Part shown: positions 59,481 to 64,000 of the stretch, piece after piece
Layout of the letters: every line of letters starts with the position of its first letter
Numbering within the stretch: position 1 is the stretch's first letter
Notes under the pieces: generated by a model
Told to the model about the DNA's origin: nothing
Seen by the model: only the letters and a program-made list of their open reading frames with translations
Database searches by the model: none
Made by a program: the position numbers and the translations under genes
DNA from: Actinomycetes bacterium
GTDB lineage: Bacteria; Actinomycetota; Actinomycetes; Propionibacteriales; Nocardioidaceae
Reading direction: 5' to 3'
NCBI GenBank assembly: GCA_023396115.1
Contig: JAEWXC010000076.1
Span: forward strand, 1 to 64,000
DNA: 64,000 bases

Positions 59481-60161
59481 GTGAGCGATCAGGCAACCGT
59501 GCACCCCACCGGCACCGAGGAGGAGACCCTGGCGGCCGTCGAGGCGGCCAGCGGCGCCGTGCGACGCGGGGAGCTGGCGGTGGTGCCCACCGACACCGTC
59601 TACGGGATCGCGGCCGACGCCTTCGCCCCGGCCGCCGTCCAGGCGCTGCTCGCGGCCAAGGGTCGCGGTCGGGAGATGCCGCCGCCGGTGCTGGTCGGCG
59701 CCGCGGCCACCCTCGACGCGCTGGCCACCGAGGTGCCCGGCTACGTGCGTCCCCTGGTCCAGGCGTTCTGGCCCGGGCCGCTGACCCTGGTCTGCCACCA
59801 GCAGACCTCGCTGCAGTGGGACCTGGGGGAGACCCGCGGCACCGTCGCGGTCCGGATGCCCGACCACGAGATCACCCTGGCCATCCTGGAGCGCACCGGC
59901 CCGATGGCGGTCAGCTCGGCCAACCGCACCGGGATGGCTGCGGCGACCGAGGTCACCCGCGCCGTCGACATGCTCGGCGACCGGGTCAGCGTCATCGTCG
60001 ACGGCGGCCCCAGCGCCGGGTCGGTCCCCTCGACGATCCTGGACTGCACCGGCGCCCGCCCCCGCCTGCTGCGGGCCGGCGCGCTCAGCGTCCCCGAGCT
60101 CGACGCGGTCCTGGCCGGCATCGACGCCGACGAGCCGCTCACCGTGCTGGACGAGGGCTGA
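59481..60161 (+). CDS. threonylcarbamoyl-AMP synthase (Sua5/YrdC family)
   Basis: 226 residues of a YrdC/Sua5 domain: GELAVVPTDTVYGIAADAFA, AAKGRGREMPPPVLVG, WPGPLTLVCHQQ and AVSSANRTGMAA. It makes L-threonylcarbamoyl-AMP for the t6A37 modification of ANN-reading tRNAs. It lacks the C-terminal Sua5 domain, like TsaC. GTG 59481 lies 4 bp after prmC, with AGGATGAG or CAGGAT upstream. Same order as in M. tuberculosis (Rv1300-Rv1302). Confidence 0.93.
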   Translation: MSDQATVHPTGTEEETLAAVEAASGAVRRGELAVVPTDTVYGIAADAFAPAAVQALLAAKGRGREMPPPVLVGAAATLDALATEVPGYVRPLVQAFWPGPLTLVCHQQTSLQWDLGETRGTVAVRMPDHEITLAILERTGPMAVSSANRTGMAAATEVTRAVDMLGDRVSVIVDGGPSAGSVPSTILDCTGARPRLLRAGALSVPELDAVLAGIDADEPLTVLDEG

Positions 60162-60171
60162 GCCGCCACCG

Positions 60172-61314
60172 ATGCGCGAGTACCTCCTGGTCTTCCTGGT
60201 TGCCGCCAGCGTCACCTACCTGCTGACGGTCGTCGCGCGCGAGATCGCGCTGCGCACCGGTGCCGTCGCGGCGGTGCGGGACCGGGACGTGCACGCCGAG
60301 CCGGTGCCCTACCTGGGTGGACTGGCGATGCTCGGGGGACTGGTCGCGGCCTACTTCACCGCCCGCGAGCTGCCGTTCCTCTCCCTCAGTGAACCCTTCG
60401 TGTTCCGTGACGCCGGCGTCGTGCTGGTCGCGGGGGCGCTGATCTGCGCGGTCGGGGTGCTCGACGACATCGTCGAGCTGGACCCGTTGACCAAGTTCGG
60501 CGGCCAGGTCCTGGCCGCGGGCCTGCTGGTCAAGTTCGGGGTGCAGTTCTACACCTTCCCCACCACCGACGGCACCCAGGTCTCCCTGGACCCCGCCCAG
60601 GGGGCACTGCTCACCGTCTTCCTGGTCGTGGCCACCGTGAACGCGGTGAACTTCATCGACGGGCTCGACGGGTTGGCCTCCGGGGTGGTCGGGATCGGGG
60701 CGCTGGCGCTGTTCCTGTTCTGCTACCAGCTGGCCAACATCAACGAGCTCTCCCTGGCCACCACCGGGGCGCTGCTCGCGGCCGCGCTGGCCGGCGCCTG
60801 CGTCGGCTTCATCCCGCACAACTTCAACCCGGCCCGGCTGTTCATGGGGGACTCCGGGTCGATGCTGATCGGCTTGTTCCTCTCCGCCAGCGTGCTCACC
60901 CTGACCGGCCAGTTCCCGGTGCTCGACGCCGGTGGCGCCTCGGCCCAGTGGCACACGCTGCTGCTGCCCCTGCTGCTGCCGCTGCTGCTCCTGCTGCTGC
61001 CGCTGGCCGACCTGGTCCTGGCCGTGGTCCGCCGGACCCGCGCCGGGCGCTCCCCGTTCAGTCCCGACAAGCAGCACCTGCACCACCGGCTGCTCGAGAT
61101 CGGCCACTCCCAGCGCCGGGCCGTGCTGATCATGTGGCTGTGGGCCGGCCTGATCGCCTTCGGGGTCGTCCTGGCCAGCCTCTATTCGGGGCCGCTGGTG
61201 TGGACCGCGCTGGCCCTGGGCTGCGTCGTCACGCTCGCGCTCACGTTCGTGGTGCCGCGGATCCGCAAGAGCCCTCCGGGGGACCCCGATGCGGGACCCG
61301 TGGCGACCTTGTGA
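60172..61314 (+). CDS. wecA: polyprenyl-phosphate GlcNAc-1-phosphate transferase (WecA/MraY family)
   Basis: 380 residues with about ten to eleven membrane helices. Family motifs: VGVLDDIVELDPLTKFGGQV (DDxxxL), VNAVNFIDGLDGLASGVV, PARLFMGDSGSMLIG and KQHLHHRLLEIGHSQ (loop with the HLHH pair). It transfers GlcNAc-1-P to undecaprenyl or decaprenyl phosphate, starting arabinogalactan/teichoic acid-type linkage units. It begins 10 bp after the sua5-type gene. Confidence 0.92.
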   Translation: MREYLLVFLVAASVTYLLTVVAREIALRTGAVAAVRDRDVHAEPVPYLGGLAMLGGLVAAYFTARELPFLSLSEPFVFRDAGVVLVAGALICAVGVLDDIVELDPLTKFGGQVLAAGLLVKFGVQFYTFPTTDGTQVSLDPAQGALLTVFLVVATVNAVNFIDGLDGLASGVVGIGALALFLFCYQLANINELSLATTGALLAAALAGACVGFIPHNFNPARLFMGDSGSMLIGLFLSASVLTLTGQFPVLDAGGASAQWHTLLLPLLLPLLLLLLPLADLVLAVVRRTRAGRSPFSPDKQHLHHRLLEIGHSQRRAVLIMWLWAGLIAFGVVLASLYSGPLVWTALALGCVVTLALTFVVPRIRKSPPGDPDAGPVATL

Positions 61315-61389
61315 TAACTTTCACGAGCGTTTCCGGGGTCGTCCCGACGGCCCCGAACACCGCCCGCTGACCTACAGAACGGCCGCCCC

Positions 61390-61842
61390 ATGACGACCGC
61401 CTCGCACCCGCTCCGCCGCCCCCGTGGCGGCCGGGCCCTGGTGGTGGCGGGAGCCGTGGCCGTGGCGGCCACGCTGGTCCTGGTCGGCCTGGCCGCCCTC
61501 GTCGACGGCAGCACCGCCGCGGCCGGCGCCGCCGTGGGAGCGGCCATCACCTGGTTGATCTTCGCGTTCGGCGCCTTCGTGGTGCACGCGGTCGCCGGTG
61601 CGCTCCCCGCAGCCAGCCTGCTGATCGCGATGCTGACCTACCTGCTCCAGGTGCTCGCGGTCGCCCTCTTCTTCTTCGCCCTGGAGGACTCCGGGGCCTT
61701 CGACAGCGACCTCGCCCGCGGCTGGGTGGCGGCCGGTGTCGTGGTGCTGACCCTGACCTGGACCATCGGTCAGCTGGTGGCCACCACGCGGCTGCGGATC
61801 CCGGCGTTCGAGCTGCCGGACGCGAGTGAGGGGGACCGGTGA
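61390..61842 (+). CDS. AtpI-like membrane protein
   Basis: 150 residues with four predicted helices (about 18-38, 45-68, 75-98 and 112-135) and a short basic N-terminus; GAAVGAAITWLIFAFGAFVV resembles the AtpI-type small proteins that precede atpB. A homologue sits here in M. tuberculosis (Rv1303). It may help assemble the c-ring. It has no recognisable catalytic motif. The start ATG is preceded by a weak ribosome site. Confidence 0.68.
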   Translation: MTTASHPLRRPRGGRALVVAGAVAVAATLVLVGLAALVDGSTAAAGAAVGAAITWLIFAFGAFVVHAVAGALPAASLLIAMLTYLLQVLAVALFFFALEDSGAFDSDLARGWVAAGVVVLTLTWTIGQLVATTRLRIPAFELPDASEGDR

Positions 61843-61850
61843 GCTACTGG

Positions 61851-61856
61851 TATTCT
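61851..61856 (+). promoter_or_regulatory. extended -10 TGG-TATTCT, ATP synthase operon promoter
   Basis: TATTCT preceded by TGG, an extended -10, 10 bases before ATG 61867. It would give a nearly leaderless transcript starting with atpZ. Confidence 0.45.
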
Positions 61857-61866
61857 CCGCTGTGCG

Positions 61867-62127
61867 ATGGCACCTCGACCACCGTCTGCGAACACCCCAG
61901 ACTCCTCCGAACCCACGGCGCCCCAGGGCGACCCGTGGAGTGCCTTCGGGTACCTCGTCGCCGGGGTTCTCGTGTACGGACTGGTCGGATGGGGACTGGA
62001 CCGCTGGCTGGGAACGCGTTTCCTGGTCGCGGTGGGGATCGTCGTCGGAGCGGTCTTCGGGGTCTACATGACCTGGGCCAGGTTCCGGATCCCACCCACG
62101 GGGCCGTCGGACAAGAAGACTTCGTAG
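61867..62127 (+). CDS. atpZ: AtpZ/AtpI family ATP synthase accessory protein
   Basis: 86 residues. PWSAFGYLVAGVLVYGLVGW and LGTRFLVAVGIVVGAVFGVY are two membrane helices of the AtpZ/AtpI family; in other bacteria AtpI/AtpZ aid Mg/Ca uptake or c-ring assembly. Basic C-terminus. It lies 24 bp after the AtpI-like gene. The near-leaderless start at ATG 61867 is supported by the TATTCT box. Confidence 0.8.
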   Translation: MAPRPPSANTPDSSEPTAPQGDPWSAFGYLVAGVLVYGLVGWGLDRWLGTRFLVAVGIVVGAVFGVYMTWARFRIPPTGPSDKKTS

Positions 62128-62188
62128 CAGTGCACCGCGCAGAGCGGGATGCAGGGCCACATCGAACTGAGCAGACACAGGAGACACG

Positions 62189-63019
62189 GTGAGTACGATC
62201 GCGATGTCCGTGAGCGCCGAGGGGTTCACCCCGCCGGGTCCGGGAGACTTCAACCTCCCGCCGATCGGTGGCGACTCGCACTCGGCGACCTTCGAGTTCC
62301 TCGGGCAGCACTTCTACTGGGGTGTCACCAAGCCCATGGTCCAGCTGGTCCTCGTGGCCGCGCTGGTCTTCCTGGTGTTCCGTGCGGCCAGCGCCAAGCG
62401 CGCCATGGTCCCGGGTCGCCTGCAGTACGTCGGCGAGGTGGGGTACGGCTTCGTCCGCAACTCCATCGCCCGCGACATCATCGGGTCCAAGGACTTCATG
62501 AAGTTCGTGCCCTACCTGTTCGCGATGTTCACGCTGATCCTCACGAACAACCTGCTGGCGAGCGTCCCGTTCTTCCAGTTCCCCACGTTCTCCCGCGCCG
62601 GTCTGGTCTACGGCCTGGCCCTGATCAGCTGGCTGGTCTACCTGGGTGTCGGAGTCAAGAAGCACGGCTTCCTGGGCTACCTCAAGCACACCTGTGTGCC
62701 GCAGGGCGTCGGCGCCGGGATGCTCCCGCTGCTGGTCCCGCTGGAGTTCATCTCCAACATCTTCGTCCGGCCGCTGACGCTGGCGCTGCGACTGCTGTGC
62801 AACATGTTCGCCGGCCACATGCTGCTGATCCTCTTCGCCCTCGGCGGTGAGTACCTGATCGTCGAGATGTCCGGCGCCTACGCCATCCCCGGCGTCCTGG
62901 CCTGGGTCCTCTTCATCCTGATCTCGTTCCTGGAGCTGCTGATCCAGTTCCTGCAGGCCTACGTCTTCGTCCTGCTCAACGCGATCTACATCCAGAGCTC
63001 GCTCTCGGACGAGCACTGA
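62189..63019 (+). CDS. atpB: F0F1 ATP synthase subunit a
   Basis: 276 residues with six helices. The essential Arg lies in LTLALRLLCNMFAGHMLLIL (proton-channel Arg), and SFLELLIQFLQAYVFVLLNA is the last helix. It forms the two proton half-channels next to the c-ring. GTG 62189 follows AGGAGA. First structural gene of the operon. Confidence 0.96.
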   Translation: MSTIAMSVSAEGFTPPGPGDFNLPPIGGDSHSATFEFLGQHFYWGVTKPMVQLVLVAALVFLVFRAASAKRAMVPGRLQYVGEVGYGFVRNSIARDIIGSKDFMKFVPYLFAMFTLILTNNLLASVPFFQFPTFSRAGLVYGLALISWLVYLGVGVKKHGFLGYLKHTCVPQGVGAGMLPLLVPLEFISNIFVRPLTLALRLLCNMFAGHMLLILFALGGEYLIVEMSGAYAIPGVLAWVLFILISFLELLIQFLQAYVFVLLNAIYIQSSLSDEH

Positions 63020-63097
63020 TCCTGCAGTTCCAGCACCACCTGATCCACCCGACCACCCACAGTTTTCCAACCAGGAAATAACCGAAAGGAACAAGCC

Positions 63098-63316
63098 GTG
63101 CTCGCTATGGCTATCGACGGATCCGCCAACATGATCGGCTACGGCCTGGCCGCCATCGGCCCCGGCGTCGGCATCGGTCTGATCTTCGCCGCGTACATCA
63201 ACGGTGTTGCGCGCCAGCCGGAGGCCCAGGGCCGCCTGCAGACCATCGCCCTGCTGGGCTTCGCGCTCGCCGAGGCGCTCGCCATCATCGGTATCGCCCT
63301 CGCGTTCGTCCTCTGA
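63098..63316 (+). CDS. atpE: F0F1 ATP synthase subunit c
   Basis: 72 residues, two helices with a polar loop (ARQPEAQ). The Gly-rich first helix (GYGLAAIGPGVGIGLIF) is typical, and the proton-carrying acid is Glu59 in LGFALAEALAII, the glutamate of H+-type rings; no Na+-binding Gln/Thr set is seen. GTG 63098 with GAAAGGA upstream. Confidence 0.97.
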   Translation: MLAMAIDGSANMIGYGLAAIGPGVGIGLIFAAYINGVARQPEAQGRLQTIALLGFALAEALAIIGIALAFVL

Positions 63317-63364
63317 TCGCGTCAGCACTCAGCTGACGTCGGGACCTGACAAGAAGGACTGCCC

Positions 63365-63910
63365 ATGCAGACTCTGACCATTCGCGCGGCGGGTGGCGAG
63401 CTCAACCCGCTCATCCCGCACCCGATCGAGATCGTCCTCGCGATCGTCGTCTTCGGCATCCTCTTCTTCGCCGTGAAGAAGTTCATCGTGCCGAGCTTCG
63501 AGGCGACCTTCGAGGAGCGCACCCAGGCGATCGAGGGTGGCCTCAACGCCGCTGCCGACAAGCAGCGCGAGGCGGACGAGAAGCTCGCCGAGCTCGAGTC
63601 CCAGCTGGCCGAGGCCCGGCACGAGGCCGCGCGCATCCGTGAGGAGGCGCGTGAGCAGGGTGCCGCGATCGTGGCCGAGATGCGGGAGCAGGCCCAGGCC
63701 GAGTCCACCCGCATCATCGAGGCCGGCCAGGCCCAGCTCGAGGCCGAGCGGCAGCAGGCCGTCACCTCCCTCCGGGCCGAGGTCGGTTCGCTGGCCACCG
63801 GCCTGGCTGGTCGGATCGTCGGCGAGAGCCTCGAGGACGAGGCTCGCCAGAGCCGCGTCGTCGAGCGCTTCCTGGCTGACCTCGAGTCCACCCAGAGCGG
63901 AGTCAACTGA
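63365..63910 (+). CDS. atpF: F0F1 ATP synthase subunit b
   Basis: 181 residues: one N-terminal helix (about 17-38, IEIVLAIVVFGILFFAVKKF) and a long charged coiled coil (AAEARHEAAR-type stretches) forming the peripheral stalk. It links the a/c membrane part to F1 through delta. ATG 63365. Its stop overlaps the start of atpH (TGATG). Confidence 0.96.
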   Translation: MQTLTIRAAGGELNPLIPHPIEIVLAIVVFGILFFAVKKFIVPSFEATFEERTQAIEGGLNAAADKQREADEKLAELESQLAEARHEAARIREEAREQGAAIVAEMREQAQAESTRIIEAGQAQLEAERQQAVTSLRAEVGSLATGLAGRIVGESLEDEARQSRVVERFLADLESTQSGVN

Positions 63911-64000
63911 TGCAGCTGCGTGGCGCTTCCGCCGACGCCCTGGCGGCCCTCTCCCAGCACCTGGGGGAGCGGCTCCAGGGCGGGTCGGACGCGGCCCGGA
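63910..64000 (+). CDS. atpH: F0F1 ATP synthase subunit delta (partial)
   Basis: The first 30 codons only, cut by the window edge: MQLRGASADALAALSQHLGE. This is the expected next gene after atpF, and the N-terminus fits the delta subunit, which links the peripheral stalk to F1 (in mycobacteria b and delta are fused; here they are separate). The ATG overlaps the atpF stop codon. Confidence 0.85.
   Translation, partial: MQLRGASADALAALSQHLGERLQGGSDAAR

Overview
The window is a chromosomal segment of a high-GC Gram-positive actinobacterium, most likely of the Nocardioidaceae type. This placement is inferred from gene content, not computed. The evidence is a WhiB1-type regulator, a mycothiol-type SigR/RsrA pair, an F420-type (Ddn family) enzyme, a Kgd-type 2-oxoglutarate enzyme, a nickel superoxide dismutase with its SodX protease, the actinobacterial micro-protein bL37, and almost universal G/C in third codon positions. 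I see no insertion sequence, prophage, integrase or CRISPR array; this is core chromosome with some lineage-specific genes.

Layout. 1-171: a 5S rRNA, the end of an rRNA operon, with its terminator. 244-16635: metabolic and accessory genes, namely a small alarmone synthetase, two NTF2-fold proteins, a tandem universal stress protein, a MaoC-type hydratase, a YbjN/TY-Chap-like protein facing two DUF202 membrane proteins, an FAD dehydrogenase, a GH3 beta-glucosidase, an exported cholesterol-oxidase-type enzyme, a secreted metalloprotease, a cytidylyltransferase-like protein, DUF445, EthD-like and S4 proteins. 16639-34906: a regulatory region matching the Mycobacterium tuberculosis sigH-whiB1 neighbourhood (aroA-rsgA-hisN, sigR-rsrA, pdtaS facing whiB1, a small membrane protein, rsbW-sigF). 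Mixed into it are a sigma factor fused to a membrane/zinc-finger tail, a degenerate GGDEF protein, an SRAP protein, bL37, and a SigE-family sigma factor coupled to a PASTA membrane protein. 35145-42428: sodN/sodX, malic enzyme, two oxidoreductases, an acetoacetate-decarboxylase-like/Ddn/epoxide-hydrolase operon and a kelch-like lipoprotein. 42518-48217: kgd with a small DUF6104 gene, then a lipoprotein polysaccharide deacetylase. 48286-64000: tRNA-Arg, then argS-lysA-hom-thrC-thrB, rho, rpmE, prfA-prmC-sua5-wecA and the start of the ATP synthase operon, in the same order as M. tuberculosis Rv1292-Rv1307.

Expression. About twenty genes have a -10-like hexamer 6-8 bases before the start codon and no Shine-Dalgarno sequence. 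The exact hexamer TAGGCT recurs six times. This is the signature of leaderless mRNAs, and it helps settle several start codons. Genes inside operons and some monocistronic genes instead have clear Shine-Dalgarno sequences.

Most noteworthy observations: (1) sigR seems to have two leaderless promoters, one of the SigR/SigH type, giving a long and a short isoform; (2) a sigma factor carries a ZAS-like zinc motif, a membrane segment and a long Pro/Thr tail; (3) a SigE-family sigma factor is translationally coupled to a single-pass PASTA protein; (4) a Nur-box-like site lies between sodN and sodX; (5) there are several repeats: a 40-bp perfect palindrome next to 18-bp tandem units, three 22-bp CACGTG-containing units, and a 42-bp duplicated segment holding the sodN stop codon.
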